DNA of 64,000 nucleotides, taken from positions 496,001-560,000 of the forward strand of contig JASANG010003984.1 of the NCBI GenBank assembly GCA_030248215.1. Reading direction: 5' to 3'. This DNA comes from Enoplolaimus lenunculus. Its lineage: Eukaryota; Nematoda; Enoplea; Enoplida; Thoracostomopsidae. The stretch's first letter is position 1. Each line of letters starts with the position of its first letter. The notes below the pieces were generated by a model that did no database searches, was not told the origin of the DNA, and was given only the letters and a program-made list of their open reading frames with translations. A program made the translations under genes and the position numbers. Below, piece after piece: positions 47,720-57,644 of the stretch.

Positions 47720-49417
47720 TCATTCACTCAAAAGCGTTAAACTTTCGCCAACTTTCAGCCGAATCATTTTTCGCTTCAACGCTGGATATCGACTTAAAAC
47801 TTGTTCAAATTCGCGTATTGGCCCCAAAATTTTATCACAAGGCTCTCGATATACGTTGAACGGCCATGTACCCCAGTGCATCGGAATGAATTTTACCGGA
47901 TTCAACAGTTTCAACAGCGTCATCGACTGTTCTGCGTTGGAATGCATATATTCTTCGCCAAACACCGGATCAATCGGCAAAAGCATTAAATCAATTCTTG
48001 GAAACATCGCCGCAATTTGAGTGAACATCAGGCGGTTTCGATCTTCATGAACCGAGTCGTGGCCACTAGCATCAGGGTTAATATGAGCTGCAGTATCACC
48101 GGGATAATAGATCGTAAAATACTCATGCGTCAAACAATTATTATTTGAATCTGTCCCAATCGAAAACGTGTTGCAAGTTTCACCTATTGTATCAGTGGAT
48201 CCAGCTTGCTCAATGCCTACACTCCTCTCAGTTGATAAACTATCTTCCTGGTCCAAAAGATCAGGACATATCTTAAATCCATCAAGCGGTACTTGAATCA
48301 TCCACCCGTTCCACAATTCTCGCTGAGTGCTCCCAATAGCGTAACACGAGGAATGATGAGCAGGAGTCGCCGTAAGTCGCACTCCGTTTGCCAGTTTAAA
48401 CCAATCCCACCATTTGACGTCGATGATATCACCTACGACCGTACCGTGTTCGGAAGACAATAACTGGCTAATTGTCTCTTCTTCCACTTCTTTTGCACAC
48501 TTTTTCTCTGGCTTGCACTCCTGTAATCGTCGCACCATTCTATCTCGAGTAACACAATTATAACTCACTCCCATCGACTCTCCCACTACTCCCTCACTGT
48601 TGCTTTCATGATGTACTTTCTCACTGCTACACTCCTGTAATATTTTTTCACTATTACACTCCTGTAACATTTTTTCACTGGTGCAACCTTGTAATTGCAT
48701 CGCCATCCGACTACCAGTCCCATACGGCAACAAACATTGCGGTCGATGCTTGACGTAAATATGCTTGAACGACTCCAATTCAAAATGATCGACATGATTA
48801 TGAGTGACCACAACCGTGTCAATCGGTGGCAGTTGCTCAATCTCCAGTCCAGGAGGCGTCAACCGACTATACAACGGAATCTTTCCCAACCAGTTCAAAA
48901 ACGGAATTGGATCTAAAACCACATGCTGAACAAAATTCGGATCTGTAAGTATTGTTCGCCCTCGATTCGACACTACGAACGAAGCGTGGCCTAACCATTG
49001 GATGGCGAGAGGCGCCCGCAAATCGACCGGCACTGCATTTTCAACTAAAATCGGATTCGGTTCGACGTAGTCATAGCGACAGAATCCGCCTTTGTGCATA
49101 TCGTAGAGCGTTTGGGCAAAATTACGCCACGGAGCATAGTCAAACGCGTGATTTTTAAACTGTCCATTGCTCAATACAAACGGCTCAATGAGTTGCGTTG
49201 AGTTCAACAGCCGTTCGGTTAAACCTGTAACCGGTGATGTTGTTGTTGTTGTTGTTGTTGTTGGTGTTGTTGTTTTTGTTTTCGTTGCGACATACGCGAT
49301 CGGCTTAGTTCCACTTACTTTCTTGTCATTCAGCGTTTGATGTTCACTGAAACTATCCATCGAAACGTAACTGCCACATTCTACAATCCGATTCTGGCCA
49401 CCTTGTGACCTGTTCAT
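47720..49417 (-). CDS. NAPE-PLD-like metallo-beta-lactamase hydrolase, intronless
   Basis: 565-residue member of the N-acyl-phosphatidylethanolamine phospholipase D family, zinc hydrolases that release N-acylethanolamines from membrane lipids; the substrate here is inferred. Metal-binding landmarks in order: IQWLGHASFVV and ILTDPNF (about 140-160), the HxHxDH motif VVTHNHVDHFE (about 205), PAHHSS (about 355), YYPGDTAAH (about 435) and PMHWGTWPF (about 515). Conserved WWDW precedes PAHH. It is longer than vertebrate NAPE-PLD (~390) because of a poly-Thr N-terminal segment, an imperfect LQECxSEK repeat insertion right after the HxHxDH region (about 250-310), and an acidic/Ser insert before the GDTAAH motif. 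No signal peptide. It starts 478 bp downstream of its paralogue, same strand. Both lack introns in an intron-rich locus. Confidence 0.88.
   Translation of the reverse strand: MNRSQGGQNRIVECGSYVSMDSFSEHQTLNDKKVSGTKPIAYVATKTKTTTPTTTTTTTTSPVTGLTERLLNSTQLIEPFVLSNGQFKNHAFDYAPWRNFAQTLYDMHKGGFCRYDYVEPNPILVENAVPVDLRAPLAIQWLGHASFVVSNRGRTILTDPNFVQHVVLDPIPFLNWLGKIPLYSRLTPPGLEIEQLPPIDTVVVTHNHVDHFELESFKHIYVKHRPQCLLPYGTGSRMAMQLQGCTSEKMLQECNSEKILQECSSEKVHHESNSEGVVGESMGVSYNCVTRDRMVRRLQECKPEKKCAKEVEEETISQLLSSEHGTVVGDIIDVKWWDWFKLANGVRLTATPAHHSSCYAIGSTQRELWNGWMIQVPLDGFKICPDLLDQEDSLSTERSVGIEQAGSTDTIGETCNTFSIGTDSNNNCLTHEYFTIYYPGDTAAHINPDASGHDSVHEDRNRLMFTQIAAMFPRIDLMLLPIDPVFGEEYMHSNAEQSMTLLKLLNPVKFIPMHWGTWPFNVYREPCDKILGPIREFEQVLSRYPALKRKMIRLKVGESLTLLSE
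48480..48700 (-). repeat. coding minisatellite inside the NAPE-PLD-like gene
   Basis: On the plus strand, units like CACTCCTGTAATATTTTTTC, CACTCCTGTAACATTTTTTC and CAACCTTGTAATTGCAT repeat at about 36-39 bp, encoding LQECNSEKI/LQECSSEKV/LQECKPEKK. In-frame copies enlarge a surface loop of the metallo-beta-lactamase fold. Confidence 0.75.
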
Positions 49418-49895
49418 ATTTTTCGTCGTTTAAATTTGCATACAAGAATAAACCATGCTAAGCATACATTATAGACACATTTTCAGCCGCAACAACGCAA
49501 CACAATAATAATTGAATTGCTGCAAATCTATCACGACAGAACTACGATTGTACGAAAATAATCATTACAAATAAAAATATAAATAAATGCAGTTAATCTG
49601 TAGAATAAAAAACAAAAACATATTTCTCAGTGGTGCCAGTATACGACGGAACGAAGGTACAATCCCAGAACACCCATTGTTTACTAAAATATTACAATGC
49701 TTTTTTCAATAGAACCTCACACAATAATTTCTTGGCTAACCACATCAATTACCATATACAAGCATTACTGGTACGGTTGCTAATCACAAAAACTATTTCA
49801 GTGATTAAACCGGAAACTGAATTGTACCGGATGTGGAATCAAAATAATCATATAAAGTAATCTGCCTGAAATATGCCATTTTCCTGTTCTGCTAA
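49418..49895. other. 478-bp spacer between the two NAPE-PLD-like genes
   Basis: AT-rich with no exon, tRNA or recognised repeat. It must hold the 3' end of the upstream gene and any promoter of the downstream one, unless the two are co-transcribed. Confidence 0.5.
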
Positions 49896-51575
49896 TCACC
49901 GAAGCCGAACATTTTGTCCAACAGTCAGCCTGCGATATTTCTGTTCGAACCAGCCTCGATTCCATCGGTTCCTCATAGTTCGTTCAAACTCTCTCACAGG
50001 CCCAAATACCTTATCTTCTCTTTTGAACTCATTGTACGGCCATGTGCCCCAGTGCATCGGTATAAACCTGTGTGGTTTCAGAAATTCAATTAAATCCAAT
50101 ACTTGATCGATGTTTGCGTGCATTCTCTCTTCGCCGCGTACTGGATCAATCGGAACCAGCATTAGATCAATAACCGGAAAACACTGTTTAATTCCGGTAA
50201 ACAAAGCTTTATTCGCAACAGCATCGCCCGGTTCATGCCCTGGTCTTTCTTGCCTTAAATGAGCTGCCGTATCCCCTGTATGAAAAATCACATATCGTTG
50301 TCCTGGCGTATTTGTCCTATGCCGTTCGCTTGTTTTAGAAGGCGAGTCTGGAAATACTGTTATTATCCACCCACACCATAGGCTTGAATTCAAATCAAAA
50401 TAGTTTGTCAGTGAAAAATGATGTGCCGGGACACACGTAAACCGTACTTTTGCCATTCCGAAATTTTCCATTTTTCCAGGTCCGAAATTACCACTAACGC
50501 CGTTGCAATCCTGATTGTGTTCAACAAAAAGCGACCAAAAATCCTACCAATCAGATTCGACTATATCGTTTGTCGTTTCGCTTTTTACTCCAAATTTACC
50601 AATCAGATCACATTTCATCCCAAGCGGACACAACACTTTCAGCCCGTGATATTGTTCTGTTAATCGTCGAATACTTACAGGATGACAATGATCCGGATGG
50701 TTATGCGTAATAAGTATAACAATAGTGGCACTCAAACTATCCTGATTTCTCAAGTTTTCTTTTTCCTCCAAATTTTGTTTTCCTTCCAAATTATCCTTCG
50801 TCTCCAACTTCTCCTTTGGCACTCCGGTTCCAATTTCAGCTGCTGTTGTTCCTTTCAAAAAATTACACTCCTGTCGTAAGAATTCGCCATAATCAAATCT
50901 AGCCGGAGTCATTCGATGATACAAAGTCAACAATTCTGTTTGAAAATACGGCAACTGAACCAGTGGAATGGTATCTTCAAAGCTTGGATCAATCAGAATA
51001 CTTACTCCGCGGCCAACGCGTATCAAAAACGTCGCATGACCCACCCATTTGAGCCATATACCTTCAGTATCACTCGGTGTGCTCCTGTTCACACTACGAT
51101 TCAAATACGCACTCCTGTAATGTGAAGCCGCTCCTGTTTCATCAAGTTCTCGTCTATTCATTATGCAAGATTCACTTTTGATACACTCCGGCAGTCCTGA
51201 TTGCAACTTGAGCATCTTTTCAGATGTATCAGTACTACTTCCACTAACAAGACTCCTTTTCATCACGTACTCTTTGTCTTTAGCAACGTTCTCCTGTGCA
51301 ACATCATCAATCCAAACTACTCCGTTTAATAGTCCCGACGTGGGATCGAACCGGTTTCCAGGATCGTCCGGCGTAAAATCAAACAAAATACCTTTGCGCC
51401 ACGCGTTCCACACCAAATCGAGTGTTAACTCAATGTACGGATTTACCGCATTACCATGGTTACGGTAACGGCCGTTGATACATACTGATGGCGGTAGTGT
51501 TGAACGAGTATTGCGCAAATTGCCCGCATAAGACAAAACACACGGCATATATATTAATATCACCTGCTGGTACAT
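49896..51575 (-). pseudogene. NAPE-PLD-like paralogue with one in-frame TAG
   Basis: Reading frame of 560 codons, open except for a single TAG at 50546-50544. The segments before (343 codons) and after are in the same frame and together carry every family landmark: LKWVGHATFLIRVGRG, ILIDPSFED, the HxHxDH motif LITHNHPDHCHP, PAHHFSLTN, FHTGDTAAH, MLVPIDPVRGEERMHA and PMHWGTWPYN. The TAG falls in ESDW*DFW, where the neighbour has VKWWDW and NAPE-PLD generally has DWW, so it replaces a tryptophan codon (TGG to TAG). Explanations: a recent nonsense mutation, a sequencing/assembly error, a segregating null allele, or stop read-through. A small intron starting at the overlapping GTAGGATTT was considered but its nearest AG breaks the frame. 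No signs of decay elsewhere. Start Met at 51575 is the first in frame; the one at 51548 is also possible. Confidence 0.8.
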
Positions 51576-51654
51576 TGCAACGACAACATCGAGCCAAATT
51601 TTATTTCGCCTGGTCTCAGCTTAATAAGACACCATCGTATGCCCGGATAAAGAT

Positions 51655-51829
51655 CAGAGACGGAACGTTATTCCGTGGAACTGGAATAGAGTAAGCTTAA
51701 CCTTTAGACTAATTTTTTATTTAATTATACGCTTACGCGTAGGCTCAGGAATAAGCTCATTCTTACGCGTAGGTTTATGAATATGCTTATAAGTACTCTA
51801 CTGTTCCGCCCATGTTCTATACACTGGCC
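51655..51829. mobile_element. CCTAAG-family MITE copy
   Basis: It begins GATCAGAGACGGAACGTTAT and ends CATGTTCTATACACTGGCC, matching the complete copy at 31307-31482; the interior has TACGCGTAGG/CGCGTAGGCTCAGG variants of the repeat. It lies just 5' of the NAPE-PLD-like paralogue start. Confidence 0.65.
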
Positions 51830-52863
51830 AGTAACACTATATGCGATATTCCTCCAGTCAAATTGCATTCATGCAAATGATTCAAGTCTGATTCGCTCAG
51901 CTTAGGATTATATTTAATTGCGATGCGATTTATAATACGGAACTGCGCTGCAAGTAACTGTAAACCGAAGTAGTAAACAGCTGAAGCCACGATTTGCAGA
52001 CCACCGTTTTAACCATTGAAACCGTACCAAACAGTCACCAATTGCAATCTCACAAAGTCTGATCGCCATGTAACACGGCTGTTGTAGAACTTGCCCCACA
52101 TGTCAAAATATTAACGCTTAGTCTTAGGCAAAGGTTTCTACAAACTCTTAGGCAAAGATTTCTACAAACTCTTAGGCATAGGTAAGAGTAAGCCATTTCC
52201 TAAACCTAAGCCCGAGCCTAAAAACGCAAATCTGGGTAAAGTGTACATCAGCCGAGCTGAAAACAGCCCAATATGCAAGTGCAAAATAAAGTAAATATTA
52301 TATTGCATAATTCAAAAGCTTCGAGGTTGTAGGTACAGTAGAACGTCAATGCGACAAACTTTGTTTTGAAGAAATATGCAGCGATAAAAAAATTTTGACA
52401 AACTTGGCTACAAAATTTCCTATGCGGTTGTGATATTTCGGACACGACCAGCAGCCTTATTACTCAACACCCACCGTTGCACCTAATTATATATACATTC
52501 CTTATAAATGCTATGCCCAAAATTAACCAGTCTGTTTACAAGTTAGCACAGCTATCAATGTCGACGACATTCTTAAACCATAAACACGCAATCAGGTGAC
52601 TACAATACGCCTCTTATCTCGGTGTAAAAACACCAGTTTTTGCAAGTTCCCATTCACTGCTTTAATATAATATATAAATAACGGAAATGCGCGAATGTGT
52701 ATACAAACACCGCAGAATTTAGCTTTAGTATACTAGAAGCCCGAGCGCTAGCAATGCTGGCACAGTTGCAATCCTATCCCCAAATTGATGCGATTAAAAA
52801 CAGTTAAGCCAGCAATTTTCCATGATCTCAGTTTAATGATGACCACCGGCATGTTCCCAAAGC

Positions 52864-53162
52864 AGGGTGTAGACGGATAATGACAAAATTGCGGAAACGG
52901 ATATTGAAGTATATATATTTCCAATACGTTTTATTTTTCTGCCAACACAATTGAGACGTAACACTGCTCATCAGGATTTCAGAAATTTCGGAAAAAATGG
53001 CTGATGCATCAAAATTTGTTGTAGCAGATCTGTAATGAAAAATTGCGACAAATTTGCGTAATTTATAACTAATTTTAAACGTAAAAATAAACGAATTTCC
53101 GGTATTTCTACATCGGAAACGGATACCGATTCTTACCGGAAACGGATATCCGGTCATATCCT
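52864..53162. mobile_element. degenerate hAT-like MITE
   Basis: The left end CAGGGTGTAGACGGATAATG and right end GGATATCCGGTCATATCCTG are recognisable but eroded termini of the dominant family. Confidence 0.55.
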
Positions 53163-53413
53163 GTCTCAAACTATTACAAGTGGCAAACAAACCAATCTGC
53201 AAAAAAGACAGCTTTCACCTTTGGCTGCGCCCACGCCTTAACATATTCTTTCAACGCCAATTTCCAATCAAAGTGTCAATTAGACAATTGAGGACACGAA
53301 GAATATCAACTCAAAGCAAACAAACACAACAATGTGCACAAATTTACTAATAAATATATAGAAGCTAACATTGGCGTAATCAGCACAGTGCATCATCAAC
53401 TTCCGGTTCCTGT

Positions 53414-53600
53414 CAGGGTGCAACCGGAGGTGAAAAATAACGGAGCCGGAGGTCAACGAAGCTTGCCGGGGCCGGAGGTAATGCTAAATTAGGTAGTAAA
53501 AATGATGGTTAATTAGCTAATTTTAGCCAATATCTGCAATATGTTGTTACGTTGTTTGATTTTACGCTAATTTTCTGGAAAATTTCGAAAATTCTTTCCA
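53414..53600. mobile_element. left half of a hAT-like MITE
   Basis: It begins CAGGGTGCAACCGGAGGTG and continues with ACGGAGCCGGAGG repeats similar to 44333-44675 in reverse orientation, then is broken before a right end. It is followed directly by a fragment of the GGCTGGGTTTC family. Confidence 0.6.
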
Positions 53601-53845
53601 GAACAGATAAGTCAGTGACTTAAGTATTTACTTAACTAAATTAAGCCATACTTAAGTAAGCTTTCAGAAACTCAGCCAATTTCATTTTAACTACTTAATT
53701 TTCCTTTACTTACGCCTCCGCGGCATTTCTTATCTACGGTGTCACCATTCCATGCTTCAAAAACTAAGTGGTGATAGGTGCAAATAAATTTCAATAAAAT
53801 TAACATATCTGAAATGCGTCAAAACAACCTACTCAACACGATATT

Positions 53846-54165
53846 ATGCATCGTTCACAATAACAAATTTCACTTTGCCACCGAAAACATTAAAGGGTAG
53901 GGTTAACACGTGTCCATTTTCAAAATTCTCTTGCGTTAACCCTACCATAACGCAAAAATTGCGTTAACGCTACCCAAACGCGTGTTACAAGATGCCCTGT
54001 GACACGTATTAGGATAGGACTGTGCCATTTGCTAGGGTAGGGTTGACCGAATTTCAGCGTTAGGATAGGGTTAACGCAAGACAACTGAGAAAATTGACAC
54101 GTGTTAACCCTATCTTTTAATGTTTTCGGTGGAAAAATGACGTTTTTTTATTGTGAACGATGCAT
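53846..54165. repeat. 320-bp foldback with TAGGGTTA motifs
   Basis: The outer ~65 bp on each side are inverted copies (left ATGCATCGTTCACAATAACA, right TTATTGTGAACGATGCAT; then ACCGAAAACATTAA and TTAATGTTTTCGGT). Inside, TAGGGTTAAC, TTAACCCTACC, TTAACGCTACCC and ATAGGGTTAACGC repeat in both orientations. No ORF and no tRNA-like box. Confidence 0.85.
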
Positions 54166-55065
54166 TTAAGTATAAAATAAATAAGAGCTCACGCCTACTT
54201 AAACCTAATAAACATAGTCAGAAACATCGCAAGTGTCTACTTATCAAGTTATGGTTACTCGAAAAGGGAAATGTTAAATCACGAATCTTAGCTGCGAATG
54301 AAATGACAACACATTTTTCTCAGTAACGTGTGAACGACATTATTACAAATGGGGGAACAAAATTATAATATACATTAGAAAACTATGAATATATATTACA
54401 TAAAAGTATTATAGCACCATTTTAGTACCATATGCAATCGGTAAAACGATACTCGTGCACACCAATGTGCCACCTGACCAGAATGACAAAATGTTAAAGC
54501 GAATCACAGATTCCGACCACCTTCGTAAGAAAGACATTAATTGGACGTTTTAATCAAGCTGGTTTCTATCTTTTCAAAAATTTGTGAACGTGCAAGGTTT
54601 GTTATTTAGTTTTCGGTACATCCGCAATTTAGTAGAATAAATAGATCTCAGCAAAACATTCATTGAATGCATACGTCGGTTCAGTCTTGTGGGCAAATTG
54701 ACTTGGCATTTGTCCGAACAAAACTCACTGTTATTAACACTAATAAAAGTAAACAAACCAGCTACGACAACAAATCAGACCATATTTCATCATTACCATA
54801 TTTCATCATTAACCTCCCTCTGTCAGTTCAATATCATGACTCGCATAATGTTCCTTTTACACTACGTTAAGCTCATTCATTTCGGAAATTCCGGATTCAA
54901 CGCTGCACACAAGGTCGCAGCCAGGGGGACTGGGGTTTAGTGTCAACGTGATTTGGGCGTTTTGTATATAAAGACAAGGTTTCAGTTTGCAATACAAGAA
55001 AGCACCCTTCGAAACTTTTACGCAACATACCCTCGTTCCAAAATCGTGACCCATGACCACTACTA

Positions 55066-56192
55066 TTATCCCTGTCCGCCAGCAGCAGGCATACTCGGTG
55101 ATTTCTCACGTCCATGACCAGATGGCGTCGTAGCAGACGCATGAGCTGCAACCGCCGCTGCTGCCGAACGCTGTTTATCAAATCTTCGTTCCATTTCTTC
55201 TAACACACGCGGTGTATATCGTACAACCAGCTTGACATTGCCACTTGCATTTTTCAACAATTCAACCGCTCGTTCATGATATTCGCCTTCAACGTTAACG
55301 CCATTCACCGAAATCAACTGATCCCCGCGTTTTAAGCCTCCGTGTGCATCTGCAGCGCCTCCTAAAATATTTATTTATTAAACATTAATAAACTTTCAAC
55401 CAATAATAGTGCAGTAAAAAAACAATCGGTTTAACGTTTGCATCTTGAAACGAGATTCAGTTTGCTTTTCAGTAACCTGTGTTGTTTTCGTTGTGCACTG
55501 AAACTGTGGTTAATTTTTGTGCCAATTCACTATCTATGAGCGATGACTGTTAAAACCTGAAATATTTTTATTGCTGAAAATTGGACGTAACTCTCATTTT
55601 GACATTACTCTTATATTAAAAATATTATTTATGAACAAAATTATATTTTTAGCAGTGTGACTTTTGATGTAAATGATACCCGACTCTGGAATTTTTGCTA
55701 TCCCGTCGCACAATAAAACAGCCTACCTGGAATAATCCGCGAAATATATATTGGTGATGCTTGTTCCCGGCCGCCCATTACGTTAAATCCAAGACCGTCG
55801 TCAGTTTTCGGCAACTCAACGACACGCGGATGCGCGTGTCCTTCAGATGCCGCAAAAGCGGCGACTGTTGCTTTCGCAGTTGCAGCTGCTCGAATTTCCG
55901 GCGGTGAATAAATTCCTCCAGAGTTGTTGCTGTTATTGCTTCCATCATCAATTTCAATCGTAGCATAAACATGTTCATAAACTTCCCTAACCGAATTGAA
56001 AAAATCTGACTGCAAAACTTGGCGCAGACGTTCAAATTTCAACGCCGCTGAAGGTGCAATTTGACCTGACTGCTCTAACGATTCGAGTAACTCAAGTGCC
56101 CGGATGACGTCACGTTCTAGGTTCAATGGTGGCGGTGGCGTCCTATGATGATGTTGATGATGTTCGGCATCGTGATGCGCTGCCACTGACAT
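55066..56192 (-). CDS. LIN7: LIN7/Veli PDZ scaffold protein, 2 exons
   Basis: Adaptor of the LIN-2/LIN-7/LIN-10 complex that positions receptors and channels at epithelial junctions and synapses. Exons 56192-55727 and 55361-55066 join in phase (donor CCAGGTAGGC, acceptor ATTTTAG) to give 253 residues. The order is as in the family: a His-rich N-terminus, the L27 domain ([19 protein letters not shown] ... [20 protein letters not shown], about 25-80), an Asn/Ser linker, then [20 protein letters not shown] opening the PDZ domain, [37 protein letters not shown] and [19 protein letters not shown]. It is longer than vertebrate LIN7 (197-233) because of the N-terminal, linker and Ala-rich C-terminal tails. 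Orientation matches FBXW9 upstream. Confidence 0.97.
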
Positions 56193-57644
56193 TTTTTACC
56201 GCAAACTGAGATATAAAGAGCTTAAACTTTAATTCAAAACATTTGAATATCAGGATACTCTATAATCGACCATATAGATAAAAAAGTTTACCAAAACAAA
56301 GCTTCATAAATCTGCATTGCTTATCCGGCCACGTTTTATCTACAGTTGAAAACGCAAACTGAACTCTAGCCGAGGTCGGGAAAAGAATTGCGATAAAATA
56401 CCAACATGCGCTAAAAATATTCCAGATCTATTGCTTTCAATTATAGTTCAAGTCAAAATAGTTGTAATATTTGCACAAAAAAACAATGCTAACGCAACTC
56501 AGCGCAACCACGGGCGATTGGAAACCCAGGCCAATGTAAAGATCAGGGCCGTAACAGTTGCATTGTTACGGATATTCCTAAGCCTATACATATGCCTGAG
56601 AAAAAAATTAGTATAAACCTTACTCTTTGGCAGTACCGCGTAAATACAGCCCGCCCCTTATCTGTAAGAGACAACCGTACGCACAGAAGTAATCGATGTA
56701 TTTACCCGTAGAATGTAATTTGTCCATGAGTTAAGCGTCCCTACGTACCAAACCCATGTATTCGGATCGGCGGACCGCTTTCCACGGGACATAAGCTTCA
56801 GCTCTGGAATAATTTTTTACTTGCCTTAAAAATATGCTTATTTGTACGCTGAATCTTAAGCTTAATACGGACATGCTCACGCGGCCGTCTTCTACATTAA
56901 CCATGCATTCGATAGTACACACTCGCACACCGTATACTCTCGATTATAAAATGTAAAATATACTGCATCAGTTACAGTCACACAAACACCACAATCTAAA
57001 AATTTATTTCGAAATTTACATACAAAATATACATAAATATACGTCACCGGACAACACAATAAAGACAATAAAATCATGTTAATATTAATATGTTCTCTGA
57101 AGGCATAATGATCAACAAACACAATTAGCGATAGGCTATGAATTAGACCTGACCAAAATTTAGAGCCATATTAATTAAAGTGCCAATCTGAGTCTAAATC
57201 AGAGACTACTTCCCAAACATTTAACGGTTAGCCGGTTGCTCATTAGTAATTTATAGGCCTATAGTAGAATCCATGAATTTAACGAAACTGTCAGCGTAAC
57301 CACCATAAATCTGTGGATCTTTTTACTTTCGTTAGTTGAACCCTATTGCTAACCAGTGATTTAAATTTATAGGCCTATAGTAGAATCCATGAATTTAACG
57401 AAATTGTCAGCGTAACACCATAAATCTGCGGATCTTTTTACTTTCGTTAGTTGAACCCTATTGCTAACCAGTGATTTACTACCAAGTAATGACATAATTT
57501 CTTGCGTAACTACAACAACTTTACTATTTTGTTTAGGCTTACACACTTTTTCAACAGTTTAGACTTAGGCTTATTACGCTTAATGCCTTAATGCAGTTTG
57601 TTACGGCCCTAAAAGTTACATTGGCCGTGACCCGCATCGTTGTT
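56193..57644. other. LIN7-FBXW9 spacer with repeats
   Basis: Holds the LIN7 promoter region (not resolved), a CCTAAG-family copy with GGCCAATGTAAAG...CTACATTAACC ends (56529-56902), a 116-bp tandem duplication (57249-57480) and another CCTAAG-family end (57530-57632) that stops 13 bases before the FBXW9 stop codon. Confidence 0.6.
57249..57480. repeat. 116-bp tandem duplication
   Basis: Two head-to-tail units, each starting ATTTATAGGCCTATAGTAG and ending TTGCTAACCAGTG, with only a few differences, so the duplication is recent. Confidence 0.92.

Larger units (their letters stand above)
51576..55065. other. repeat-rich spacer between NAPE-PLD-like pair and LIN7
   Basis: Contains a CCTAAG-family copy (51655-51829), CTTAGGCAAAG duplications (52110-52170), two hAT-like remnants (52864-53162, 53414-53600), a GGCTGGGTTTC-family fragment (53608-53682) and the long TAGGGTTA foldback (53846-54165). 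From 54170 to 55065 nothing is recognised apart from the expected LIN7 3' UTR. Confidence 0.55.

Noticed and set aside
50505-50546. Mini-intron starting at the GTAGGATTT overlapping the TAG of the NAPE-PLD-like paralogue
   Set aside because: The nearest AG gives a 37-nt intron that shifts the frame and removes conserved residues; no in-frame acceptor with a pyrimidine tract was seen.
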